DNA from: Pokkaliibacter plantistimulans
GTDB taxonomy: Bacteria; Pseudomonadota; Gammaproteobacteria; Pseudomonadales; Balneatricaceae
Length of the DNA: 64,000 nt
Direction of reading: 5' to 3'
Assembly: GCF_046844695.1 (NCBI RefSeq)
Contig: NZ_CP177354.1
Coordinates: 3,906,001 to 3,970,000, forward strand
This document shows, one piece after another, positions 41,702 to 50,015 of the stretch. Positions within the stretch are counted from its first letter, which is position 1; the number at the start of each line of letters is the position of its first letter. The position numbers were made by a program, and so were the translations under genes. The notes under the pieces are model-generated. The model was not told the origin of the DNA. It did no database searches and saw only the letters and a list, made by a program, of their open reading frames with translations.

Positions 41702-42952
41702 ATGAAAATCGTCAACGCCCGTCTCCGTCATCGCTCCGAACTCTTCACCCTGTCCATGGACAACGGCGTCTTTACCGCCATCGAGGTGCAGCCTGCGGCC
41801 GTCAGTGCAGCGGCAACCGATATCGATGCCGATGGCAATCTGGCCTGTGCCCCTTTTGTTGAGCCTCATATTCATCTGGACGCCGCCCTGACCGCAGGTG
41901 AACCGAACTGGAACCAGAGCGGCACGCTGTTCGAGGGGATTGAACGCTGGGCAGAACGCAAACCGATGCTGACGCCGGAGGACATCCGCACCCGTGCCCT
42001 GAAAACCATCCAGCTGCTGATGGAGAACGGCATTCAGGTGATCCGTACCCATGTGGACACCACTGACCCGTCCCTGACAGCGATGAAAACCTTCTGCGAA
42101 CTGCGTGATGAGCTGAAAGACAAGGTGGAGCTGCAGGTGGTGGCCTTCCCGCAGGAAGGCATTCTGTCTTATCCCAACGGGCTCAGGCTGATGGAGGAGT
42201 CACTGGAAATCGGTGCCGATGTGGTCGGCGGCATTCCGCACTTCGAGTACACCCGGGAACTGGGTGAAGCCTCGATGAAGCACGTTATCGCGCTGGCGAA
42301 AAAGTATGACCGTCTGGTGGATGTGCACTGTGATGAGATCGATGACCCCAACTCGCGCTTTCTTGAGGTGCTGGCAGCCGAGGCGCTGTTCAACGATATG
42401 GGCCATCGGGTCACGGCCAGTCACACCACGGCCATGCACTCCTATGACAATGCCTACTGCTCCAAACTGTTCAGGCTGCTGAAAAAATCAGGGATCAGTT
42501 TTGTTTCCTGCCCGACGGAAAGCATCCATCTGCAGGGTCGCTTTGATACCTTCCCCAAACGCCGTGGCGTCACCCGCGTCAAGGAGCTGCTGGCGGCAGG
42601 CATGAATGTCTGTCTGGCGGAAGATTCGGTGTTCGACCCCTGGTATTCCCTTGGCAATGGCAAGCTGTTGCGGGTACTGGATGCAGGTCTGCACATCTGC
42701 CAGATGATGGGCTATCAGGATATTTCCAAAGCCCTCAGCCTGATTACCGACAACAGTGCCAGGGCGCTTGGTATCAGTGATCGCTATGGTATCGAGGTCG
42801 GCAAGCCCGCCAACCTGATCATTCTGTCGGGCAGTGATGACTACGAAGTCGTTCGTCGTCAGGAGGATGTGCGCTGGTCAATCAGAAAGGGCGAAGTCAT
42901 TCTGCAGCGTCAGCCCGCCAGTCTGGTGGTCAGGCCGGGGATCCATCAGTAA
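41702..42952 (+). CDS. codA: CodA-like deaminase, predicted 5-methylcytosine or cytosine deaminase
   Basis: A 416-residue amidohydrolase. It aligns with E. coli CodA over most of its length: EPHIHLDAALTAGEPNWNQS with metal ligands His56 and His58, DVHCDEIDD with His209 and catalytic Glu212, TASHTTAMHS with His241, and HLQGRFDTFPKRRGVTRVKE. E. coli CodA reads Cys-Phe-Gly-His-Asp-Asp-Val-Phe-Asp-Pro at the fourth metal site; this protein reads CLAEDSVFDP, so Asp308 is kept as metal ligand but the next residue, equivalent to E. coli Asp314, is Ser309. That position discriminates cytosine from 5-methylcytosine deaminases. The NPLVN loop is also changed (SCPTESIHL). Substrate is therefore predicted, not proven. 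Confidence 0.88.
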   Translation: MKIVNARLRHRSELFTLSMDNGVFTAIEVQPAAVSAAATDIDADGNLACAPFVEPHIHLDAALTAGEPNWNQSGTLFEGIERWAERKPMLTPEDIRTRALKTIQLLMENGIQVIRTHVDTTDPSLTAMKTFCELRDELKDKVELQVVAFPQEGILSYPNGLRLMEESLEIGADVVGGIPHFEYTRELGEASMKHVIALAKKYDRLVDVHCDEIDDPNSRFLEVLAAEALFNDMGHRVTASHTTAMHSYDNAYCSKLFRLLKKSGISFVSCPTESIHLQGRFDTFPKRRGVTRVKELLAAGMNVCLAEDSVFDPWYSLGNGKLLRVLDAGLHICQMMGYQDISKALSLITDNSARALGISDRYGIEVGKPANLIILSGSDDYEVVRRQEDVRWSIRKGEVILQRQPASLVVRPGIHQ

Positions 42953-43381
42953 CCCGAGAGCCGCTCGCGCGCCCTGCAAATGCTCACACGCTGCCAGCTA
43001 CCGCCAGACCGGCCGTGGCTGGCAGCATATCAGTCTGAACTGACGCTCCACACACTGCTTCCTCACACTGCCGCTCCACACCCTGCTTCCCCACACTGCA
43101 TTCCGCACTCCCACCTGCTGCTCTTTTCGCTGCGTAGCAGCATATATCCAATTCCTTTAAACAACTTCACCAGAAAGGTGTCAGTTTTTCTGAACATGAA
43201 GTGTCAATTTTTCAGCTTTTTCGTAAACGGACCCTCACCTATAGTTTCTCCATCGACAGCGACTGACCAGATAAAGCAAATCGCTCAGTGACTGTCAAAA
43301 ACCCGATATCCCACATCAACATTGCAAGACGTGACGAGTACAGAACTCGTTCGGAACTACAGAGCATTGAGGAGCCATACC
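42953..43381. other. Intergenic region upstream of doxX with direct repeats
   Basis: Of the 429 bp, 43045-43072 and 43073-43100 are two adjacent, slightly diverged copies of a 28-bp sequence beginning GCTCCACAC. Closer to doxX, GTGTCAGTTTTTC (43178-43190) and GTGTCAATTTTTC (43201-43213) form a direct repeat spaced by 23 bp, about two helical turns. These could be tandem activator sites. No gene is supported. Confidence 0.55.
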
Positions 43382-43762
43382 ATGAACGCAGCCATCAACG
43401 TTGTATCTCGTGTACTGCTAGCATCTCTCTTCGTTATCGCCGGTGTCGGCAAACTGGGCGCAGGTTACGCCGGCACCCAGGGTTATATGGAATCCATGGG
43501 TGTACCGGGCTTCCTGTTGCCACTGGTTATTCTGCTGGAAATCGGCGGTGGCCTGGCACTGGTTGTCGGCTTCCAGACCCGCTGGATCGCACTGATTCTG
43601 GCAGGCTTCAGCATCGTCACCGGCTTCCTGTTCCACTTCCACCCCGGTGATGCCATGCAGATGACCAACTTCCTGAAAAACCTGTCTATCGCCGGTGGTC
43701 TGCTGTTGCTGGTACAACATGGCGCCAGCTACCCCAGCATCGACAAACGTCAGGCTGACTGA
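43382..43762 (+). CDS. DoxX-family membrane protein
   Basis: A 126-residue protein with four predicted membrane helices. The start at 43382 (MNAAINVVSRVLLASLFVIA) has GAGGAG upstream. GVGKLGAGYAGTQGYMESMG and the Glu-Ile-Gly-Gly-Gly of LLEIGGGLALVVGFQTRWIA are DoxX markers. DoxX-like proteins occur with pirin and redox-stress genes and are linked to thiosulfate or quinone redox reactions, but most have no proven activity. Two pirin genes follow, a common grouping. Confidence 0.9.
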   Translation: MNAAINVVSRVLLASLFVIAGVGKLGAGYAGTQGYMESMGVPGFLLPLVILLEIGGGLALVVGFQTRWIALILAGFSIVTGFLFHFHPGDAMQMTNFLKNLSIAGGLLLLVQHGASYPSIDKRQAD

Positions 43763-43802
43763 TCCCCTCTTGCCAACCCTGCCCCGTGCAGGGTTTGCCC
43801 CC

Positions 43803-43863
43803 TTAACAGGTCGTTGAAAATCTATCCGCGTTGCCGAATACCGCGTCAAAAACAGCCTGTTAA
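43803..43863 (+). repeat. 61-bp deletion derivative of the dispersed element, copy 3
   Basis: It begins TTAACAGGTCGTTGAAAATC, as in the other copies, runs through GTTGCCGAATACCGCGTC and AAAAACAG, then jumps directly to CCTGTTAA. The missing interior is flanked in full copies by AACAG on both sides, so the deletion fits recombination at that microhomology. Both outer ends are retained. Confidence 0.85.
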
Positions 43864-43925
43864 TAACGTAAGCACGCTGTGACTGATGCCCACGTTATCG
43901 ACACCAGAGTGAAAAGGAGGATGCC

Positions 43926-44804
43926 ATGAATTCCACTGTCCACACCCCCGGAAAAAGCCGCGAAGTTGAGCATGTCGTTGCCGGTATGGAGGCTTCCGAC
44001 GGCGCAGGCGTTCGTCTGCAGCGGGTGCTGACTCAGGAGCTGCAACGTCGCCTTGACCCTTTCCTGATGCTGGATGAATTTCGCTCCGATAACCCCGATG
44101 ACTACATCGCCGGTTTCCCCGAACACCCTCACCGCGGTTTTGAAACCGTGACTTACATGCTGGCTGGCCGTATGCGTCACCGCGATAACGCCGGTAATGA
44201 AGGCTTGCTGACCGCAGGTGGAGTGCAATGGATGACGGCCGGTCGCGGCATTCTGCACTCCGAGATTCCCGAGCAGGAAGACGGCCTGATGCACGGTTTC
44301 CAGTTATGGGTGAATCTGGCCAGTGACAAGAAAATGATCGACCCCGGTTATCAGGATCTGCCCGCTTCGGCCATTCCTGAATACACCAGCGAGTCCTGTG
44401 CCCATATCCGGGTGATTGCCGGGGAGAGCGAAGGTGTTGCCGGTGCCATCAGCCGCCCGGACACAGAGCCACTGTATCTGGATATTGAACTGGCCCCCGG
44501 CAAACCCCATTGGCAGGCTATCCCTGCCAGCCACAACGCCTTCATCTATGTTTATTCAGGTGAAGTGCTGGCCGGTGACAGCCAGCGCAAGGTCACTACT
44601 CGCCGTCTGGCAGCGCTGTCGGGCAACCGCATGCGTGACCATCAGGGCGAAGGCATCGCGCTGCAATCGGCAGAGGGAGCGCGGCTGCTGCTGATCGCCG
44701 GACGTCCACTGAATGAACCGATTGCGCAGTGGGGGCCTTTTGTCATGAATACCCGCGAGCAGATCGAACAGGCCGTTACTGATTTTCGTAATGGCGATTT
44801 CTGA
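43926..44804 (+). CDS. Pirin-family protein 1
   Basis: A 292-residue bicupin. AAAGGAGG precedes the ATG. The pirin block DPFLMLDEFRSDNPDDYIAG is followed by FPEHPHRGFETVTYMLAG with metal-binding His residues, then RHRDNAGNEGLLTAGGVQWM and TAGRGILHSEIPEQEDGLMH carrying further His and Glu ligands. Some bacterial pirins act as quercetin dioxygenases or regulate pyruvate metabolism. It follows doxX and precedes a second pirin. The exact activity is unknown. Confidence 0.92.
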   Translation: MNSTVHTPGKSREVEHVVAGMEASDGAGVRLQRVLTQELQRRLDPFLMLDEFRSDNPDDYIAGFPEHPHRGFETVTYMLAGRMRHRDNAGNEGLLTAGGVQWMTAGRGILHSEIPEQEDGLMHGFQLWVNLASDKKMIDPGYQDLPASAIPEYTSESCAHIRVIAGESEGVAGAISRPDTEPLYLDIELAPGKPHWQAIPASHNAFIYVYSGEVLAGDSQRKVTTRRLAALSGNRMRDHQGEGIALQSAEGARLLLIAGRPLNEPIAQWGPFVMNTREQIEQAVTDFRNGDF

Positions 44805-44932
44805 GCATCTGTTGCAGATCTCACCAACGAATTTGCCGACGATTTTTCCACACAGGTAGCCAGCGCGCTGAACATCAACCTCAACACCAGATGCTCAGCC
44901 CGCTCATCAACCCCTTTACCGGAGAACAGGTT

Positions 44933-45805
44933 ATGCCCAGCTTACAACACCTGCTTCATCCCAAAGCCAAGGACATCGGCTTCCCCGTCCGCCGCCTGCT
45001 GCCCGCCGTCGTGCGCCAGAGTGTCGGCCCCTTTGTCTTCCTTGATCATATGGGCCCGGCGCACTTCCCGCCGGATACCACCGAAGGGGACGTGCGCCCC
45101 CACCCGCATATCGGTCTGGCCACCCTGACCTATCTGTTCAGCGGCGCCATCATGCACCGTGACAGCCTGGGGACCGTGCAGGAAATCACGCCGGGCGCGG
45201 TCAACCTGATGGCGGCGGGCAAAGGCATTACCCACTCGGAACGGATGCCTGCCCATGTCCGGCAGGATGACGCGGCGGTAGAAGGTATCCAGATGTGGCT
45301 GGCGCTACCCAAGCCTCTGGAGGAAATGGAGCCGGAATTCCTGCATTACCCCAGTACTGCCATGCCTGAGTTCAATGGCGATGGTATTCACCTGCATCTG
45401 GTGATGGGCAGTGCACTGGGCCTGACCTCTCCGGTCAAAACCTACGCCCCGACCCTGTTTGCCGCCCTGACCATGAAGGCAGGCAGCCAGTTCCAGCTAC
45501 CGGCAGATTACAGCGAGCTGGCGTTTTATGTGGTCAGGGGTGAGGTATACACCGATCAGGATGAAAAAGTGGAAGCCTTCAATCTCGGCATCGCCGCAGA
45601 CCATGACGGCCTGTGCCTGATTGCTGAACAGGACAGCACGCTGATTGTGCTGGGGGGCGAGCCACTGGATGGACGGCGCTTCCTCAACTGGAATTTTGTT
45701 TCCAGTCGCAAGGAGCGCATCGAGCAGGCACGGGAAGACTGGATCAATCAACGTTTCCCGACCATCCCTGGCGATGATCAGGAATATATTCCACTGCCAC
45801 GTTAA
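44933..45805 (+). CDS. Pirin-family protein 2
   Basis: A 290-residue bicupin starting at 44933 (MPSLQHLLHPKAKDIGFPVR) with GGAGAACAGG upstream. It has the pirin pattern VGPFVFLDHMGPAHFPPDTT, HPHIGLATLTYLFSGAIMHR, PGAVNLMAAGKGITHSERMP with the His and Glu metal ligands. It is distinct from the preceding pirin, more like the group with Asp-His-Met-Gly. Two pirins side by side may handle different substrates. It is transcribed in the same direction as pirin 1. Confidence 0.91.
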   Translation: MPSLQHLLHPKAKDIGFPVRRLLPAVVRQSVGPFVFLDHMGPAHFPPDTTEGDVRPHPHIGLATLTYLFSGAIMHRDSLGTVQEITPGAVNLMAAGKGITHSERMPAHVRQDDAAVEGIQMWLALPKPLEEMEPEFLHYPSTAMPEFNGDGIHLHLVMGSALGLTSPVKTYAPTLFAALTMKAGSQFQLPADYSELAFYVVRGEVYTDQDEKVEAFNLGIAADHDGLCLIAEQDSTLIVLGGEPLDGRRFLNWNFVSSRKERIEQAREDWINQRFPTIPGDDQEYIPLPR

Positions 45806-45827
45806 CGTCGGCAGGTGCGGGCTGGGG

Positions 45828-46307
45828 TTACTGCAGGGTCATGGAAGCAGCGGGACTGCCCTGCTGGTCCCAGTCCAGATTCAGTGCCCAGTCCGCTTTC
45901 TTTTCTGACTCCATCAGAATCTTGATCAGCCCGTGCAACAGCTCAGCGGACAGCACAAAGGTTTCGCCCTGCTCCTGCTCGTCATACAGACCGATCAGAT
46001 GCCGACCATCACTGTGCGAGCCGTGACGAATGGCCATCACCAGAATCGCCTCTCCGGCAATAGCCGCGGGCGGTTCGGGAGTGGTATCAAGCTTTTTGTC
46101 GATCTGCTGGTGCTGCATCTGCTTCATCCAGCCCTGCGCTTGCGGGGTGACCCCCGGCACCAGCTGAGTGTTGAGACGCTGCTGAATCACTTGCCACAGA
46201 ATCCGGCAACAACGGCGCGTGAGCCAGAACCCCAGCACACGGTCACCGAGATTGACCCGCAACAACATCCTGTCCTGCTTGGCATCGTAGGTAAGCTGAA
46301 ACTGCAT
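45828..46307 (-). CDS. Hypothetical protein
   Basis: A 159-residue soluble protein from MQFQLTYDAKQDRMLLRVNL, with GAGGA upstream. It is a beta-rich start (DRVLGFWLTRRCCRILWQVI) followed by a helical middle (GWMKQMQHQQIDKKLD) and a second beta region ending in ALNLDWDQQGSPAASM. No family is recognised. Its upstream region carries a four-fold 19-bp tandem repeat. It is convergent with pirin 2. Confidence 0.72.
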   Translation of the reverse strand: MQFQLTYDAKQDRMLLRVNLGDRVLGFWLTRRCCRILWQVIQQRLNTQLVPGVTPQAQGWMKQMQHQQIDKKLDTTPEPPAAIAGEAILVMAIRHGSHSDGRHLIGLYDEQEQGETFVLSAELLHGLIKILMESEKKADWALNLDWDQQGSPAASMTLQ

Positions 46308-46675
46308 TGAGTCCTCACTGTCTTGAGCGTTAATCACAGTCTTGAGCGTTAATCACAGCCTTGAGCGTTAATCACAGCCCTGAGCGCTAATCGCCGCGGA
46401 CATATCCCTGATCTCGTGCGCCAGATGATCCCGCACGCCACATGATTCAGCACACAAAAGTCACGCCGTGTATCCGATGCGCAGCAGATCAGGAATACAT
46501 TCCTGCGAGCCTGCCAGACTTGACCGGCTTTTTCGCAGTAAGTCCGGCGTCACATCCGACAGTACTCCTAGCTTCCGCCGCCAGCTGGCATCTGTAAACC
46601 CGTCTTTGGGCTGAGCAGCCGTCACGCCACTGCTCAAAAACTGCTGATCAAGAACTACTGATCAAGAACTACTGC
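46308..46675. repeat. Four tandem 19-bp repeats between two minus-strand genes
   Basis: The unit TCTTGAGCGTTAATCACAG occurs at 46321-46339, 46340-46358, 46359-46377 and 46378-46396, the last with four changes. The rest of the 368-bp gap has a doubled TGATCAAGAACTACT near 46646-46675. No gene is supported. The array lies just upstream of the hypothetical gene at 46307 and could be a regulator-binding tract or a simple tandem duplication. Confidence 0.75.
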
Positions 46676-47689
46676 TCAGACGGTTGGGCTTAACCGACGT
46701 ACCGACGCACGCTGCACCAGACTGGGCTTCATCATCACCGTACGGTCTGCCTGCTGTTTATCCTGTACCCGTTCAAGCAAAGTTTGTACCGCAACGGCAG
46801 CAATCCGTGCCGTATCCTGATGAATGGTGGTCAGCGCTGGCGTCATATAGCGAGCAAAGGGAATATCGTCGTAGCCCACGATGGAGAGATCATCCGGTAC
46901 CCGGACACCGTGTTCGGCAGCAGCGCTGATCAGCCCCATGGCCATCATGTCATTACCAGCGACCATGGCGGTCGGCCGTTGCTGCAATTGCAGCAGCGCC
47001 AGCATGGCCTGATAGCCACTTTCGCAGTCAAAGCTGCCTTCCAGTACCCACTGCGGATTGACCACCAGACCTGCCTCCTGCATCGCCCGCTGATAGCCCT
47101 GCCAGCGCTGCTGTGCAGGCAGCTTCTGCATCGGCCCGGTCAGGCAGCCAATGTCACGGTGCCCTTCATCAATCAGGTGGCGTGTGGCCAGATAACCGCC
47201 CTCTTCGGCGCTGTCCTGAATGGTATCCATTCCCGGCTGAATCGGGCCCCAGTCCATAATCACAGTCGGCACCGAGCCAAAACGCTCGAACCAGCCCGCT
47301 ATATGGTGATTGGTTTCGGTGCACATCAGCAGCAGGCCATCCACCCGGCGCTGCAACAGCAGATCAAGATGACTCTGCAGCCGCTCTACATCGCCTTCGG
47401 TATTACACAGAATCAGGTGATAGCCCTGCTGATAGCAGGCATGTTCGACATTGCGCACCAGTTCAGAAAAGAACGGGTTGGTGCTGACGGTAACCAGCAT
47501 GCCGAAGGTTTTGGTGGTGTTGATCTTGAGGCTGCGCGCCACCGCACTGGGAGCATAGTTGAGCTGAGCGACAGCAGCCTGCACGCGCGTACTGATCTCT
47601 TCGCTGACGTAACGGGTGTGATTGATAACGTGAGAAACCGTGGAGGTGGATACACCAGCAAGCCTGGCGACGTCCTTGATGGTAGCCAT
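46676..47689 (-). CDS. rbsR: LacI-family ribose operon repressor RbsR
   Basis: A 337-residue repressor; the start at 47689 (MATIKDVARLAGVSTSTVSH) is the canonical LacI-family N-terminus. The helix-turn-helix is followed by the hinge (LNYAPSAVARSLKINTTKTF) and a periplasmic-binding-protein-like sensor (HYHLILCNTEGDVERLQSHL-type region, then LLQRRVDGLLLMC). RbsR represses the rbs genes until ribose or ribose 5-phosphate binds. It is the last gene of the rbs operon, 87 bp downstream of rbsK. The 24-bp palindrome upstream of rbsD is its probable operator. Confidence 0.92.
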   Translation of the reverse strand: MATIKDVARLAGVSTSTVSHVINHTRYVSEEISTRVQAAVAQLNYAPSAVARSLKINTTKTFGMLVTVSTNPFFSELVRNVEHACYQQGYHLILCNTEGDVERLQSHLDLLLQRRVDGLLLMCTETNHHIAGWFERFGSVPTVIMDWGPIQPGMDTIQDSAEEGGYLATRHLIDEGHRDIGCLTGPMQKLPAQQRWQGYQRAMQEAGLVVNPQWVLEGSFDCESGYQAMLALLQLQQRPTAMVAGNDMMAMGLISAAAEHGVRVPDDLSIVGYDDIPFARYMTPALTTIHQDTARIAAVAVQTLLERVQDKQQADRTVMMKPSLVQRASVRRLSPTV

Positions 47690-47776
47690 TGGGCCAGATA
47701 CTCCTGCCAGGACAATTCTTGAAGCGCACCACAAGGGTGACGGCACCTGCCGCTACCCTTGTGCTGGAGCCTATTT

Positions 47777-48709
47777 TTACCGAGCCTGCAGAAAGCTATC
47801 CACTTCAGCCCGACGCGGGATAGACGTCTGCGCACCCAGACGGGTGACGGAAATAGCCGCGGCAGCATGGGCAAAAGGCACCGCTTCCTGCATGGACTTG
47901 CCTTCCAACAGCGCTACCAGCAATCCGGCATTGAAGGTATCACCGGCTGCGGTGGTATCAACTGCCTGCACCTTGAAGCCTGTGATCACTGCCCCGTCAG
48001 TGCCGGCGTCACTGCGCTGGCTGATATAGGCGCCCTGCGAACCCAGGGTAATCACTACCGTCGAAATCCCGAGGGCATGGAGGCTGGCTGCCGCTTCTGC
48101 CGCCGAAGCCTGATCTCTGACGGCGATCCCGGTCAGCACTTCGGCTTCGGTCTCGTTAGGGGTAATCATATCCACCTGACTCAGCAGCTCTGCAGGCAGA
48201 CTGCGCGCCGGAGCCGGGTTCAGTACCACACGTACACCGGCCTCGCGGGCGGTACGGGCAGCCAGAATGCAGCCATCCAGCGGCGTTTCCAGCTGCATCA
48301 GCAGTGCACCTGCCTGCTTGATCATCGGCAGATGCGGCTCGATGCGTTCAGCACTCAGACGGCCATTGGCCTCTTCTGACAGGCCGATGCAGTTCTCGCC
48401 TTCGGCGTTGATATAGATGATGGCAATGCCGGTGGGCAGATCGCTCTCCACCATGACGCCATCAATGTTCATGCCATCCTGAGCGAAAGCTTCACGCATG
48501 CTGCGGCCGGTATCATCGTTACCCACGCAGGCGATAAAGCTGACGTTACCACCCAGACGTGCAGCGGCAACGGCCTGATTGGCGCCTTTGCCACCGGCCA
48601 CTACCTGATAGCCGCGACCGCGGATGGTCTCACCGGGACGGGGGAAATGCTCTACCTGCAGAATGTGATCCGCATTGACGCTGCCTAAAACAACCAGGGA
48701 TTGGCTCAT
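47777..48709 (-). CDS. rbsK: Ribokinase RbsK
   Basis: A 310-residue PfkB-family kinase converting ribose and ATP to ribose 5-phosphate. The start at 48709 (MSQSLVVLGSVNADHILQVE) has GAGAAG upstream. The substrate motif PGETIRGRGYQVVAGGKGAN and the C-terminal catalytic motif DTTAAGDTFNAGLLVALLEG, with the Asp base, are intact. NPAPARSLPAELL and NETEAEVLTGIAV are the usual nucleotide-side strands. It lies between rbsB and rbsR. Confidence 0.95.
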   Translation of the reverse strand: MSQSLVVLGSVNADHILQVEHFPRPGETIRGRGYQVVAGGKGANQAVAAARLGGNVSFIACVGNDDTGRSMREAFAQDGMNIDGVMVESDLPTGIAIIYINAEGENCIGLSEEANGRLSAERIEPHLPMIKQAGALLMQLETPLDGCILAARTAREAGVRVVLNPAPARSLPAELLSQVDMITPNETEAEVLTGIAVRDQASAAEAAASLHALGISTVVITLGSQGAYISQRSDAGTDGAVITGFKVQAVDTTAAGDTFNAGLLVALLEGKSMQEAVPFAHAAAAISVTRLGAQTSIPRRAEVDSFLQAR

Positions 48710-48827
48710 TATCATTCTTCTCATTTTGCTGAAAGTCGTATGCCGCTGCGGCCCGCCTTGGTTCTCAGGGACGAAAGCGAGCCCGGGGCTCGCTTTCATC
48801 GATCATTTACCGCAAAGGCAACGAACG

Positions 48828-49724
48828 TTATTCAGTAATCAACTTCAATTCGACGGGAATATTAGCCTCAACGTCGCCACCTTTCAGCAGCTTGTCAGCA
48901 GTAATTACGCCGATCTCACCGATTTTTTCAGGTTGCTGGGCAACGGTCGCCGCCATCAGGCCACGCTGTACGGCCACTTTGCCGTCGTCAGTACCGTCAA
49001 AGCCAACCACCATGATTTTCTTGCCAGAGGCCTGAATGGCACGCACTGCGCCCAGTGCCATTTCATCGTTCTGGGCAAACACGGCCTGTACATCAGGATG
49101 AGCGTTCAGCAGGTTTTCCATGACGTTCAGACCTTTGGTGCGGTCGAAGTCAGCGGGCTGGCTGGCCAGCACGGCAAAGTTATGCGCCTTGGCAGCCTGA
49201 TTGAAACCTTCACCACGGTCACGGGCAGCTGATGTACCGGCGATCCCTTCCAGCTGGATGACCCTGGCACCGTTACCCAGTTTTTCAGCGATGAAATCAC
49301 CGGCCAGCTTGCCGCCAGCAACGTTGTCAGAAGCAATGTGGCTGACCACTTTGCCACCAGCAGCGCCACGATCCAGCGTCAGTACCGGAATGTTGGCGTT
49401 GTTCGCCATACGCACCGCATTCACGACCGCTTCAGAGTCAGTGGGGTTGATCAGGATGGCCTTGACCTTACGCACGGTCAGGTCTTCTACGTTGGCCAGT
49501 TCCTTGCCGGGATCATTCTGTGAATCCAGCACCACCAGATCATAGCCCAGAGCTTTGGCGGTGGATTCTGCACCTTCCTTCATGGTGACAAAGAAGGGGT
49601 TGTTCAGGGTCGACAGTACCAGTGCCATGCTGTCTGCATGGGCGGCATTGATGCTGGCGCCCAGCAGAGCGGAAGACAGCAGCACGGCGGCTTTGGTACG
49701 AGTGAACAGATTAGCGACTTTCAT
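48828..49724 (-). CDS. rbsB: Ribose ABC transporter substrate-binding protein RbsB
   Basis: A 298-residue periplasmic protein with a signal peptide ending at AHAD. MALVLSTLNNPFFVTMKEGA and GYDLVVLDSQNDPGKELANV are the RbsB ligand-pocket strands. Downstream are ILINPTDSEAVVNAVRMANN and IQASGKKIMVVGFDGTDDGK. It delivers ribose to RbsC. A 148-bp dispersed repeat lies between rbsC and this gene, at the point where operons of this type often need higher binding-protein expression. Confidence 0.95.
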   Translation of the reverse strand: MKVANLFTRTKAAVLLSSALLGASINAAHADSMALVLSTLNNPFFVTMKEGAESTAKALGYDLVVLDSQNDPGKELANVEDLTVRKVKAILINPTDSEAVVNAVRMANNANIPVLTLDRGAAGGKVVSHIASDNVAGGKLAGDFIAEKLGNGARVIQLEGIAGTSAARDRGEGFNQAAKAHNFAVLASQPADFDRTKGLNVMENLLNAHPDVQAVFAQNDEMALGAVRAIQASGKKIMVVGFDGTDDGKVAVQRGLMAATVAQQPEKIGEIGVITADKLLKGGDVEANIPVELKLITE

Positions 49725-49771
49725 GACCGATATTTTCCTTGTTGTGTGGGGTCCGACAGAGCATCGGGTAA

Positions 49772-49919
49772 GTAACAGGCCGTTGAAAATCTATCTGCGT
49801 TGCCGAATACCGTGTCGAAAACAGGCTCAAAATGCTCATTTAGCTCACTAAACTGCGCTTTTTCGCCTGTTTCCTCCTTGTCTCGGCTGCCTCGATCACG
49901 CTTTTCAACGGTCTGGAGT
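49772..49919 (+). repeat. 148-bp dispersed inverted-repeat element, copy 4 (inside rbs operon)
   Basis: It begins GTAACAGGCCGTTGAAAATC and ends near TTTTCAACGGTCTGGAG, with a few changes relative to copies 1 and 2 (the last bases match less well). It lies between rbsC and rbsB in the middle of the operon, where the inner AAAACAGGC/GCCTGTTT stem would form in the rbs transcript. Confidence 0.85.
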
Positions 49920-50015
49920 CATCAGATCTTCCTGACCATTAACGCAGCCCGTCCTGAGCAGCGGCAGAGCCAGACACTGACGGCTTATCGGTGCTGTCAG
50001 CGCCATGTGTTTGCA

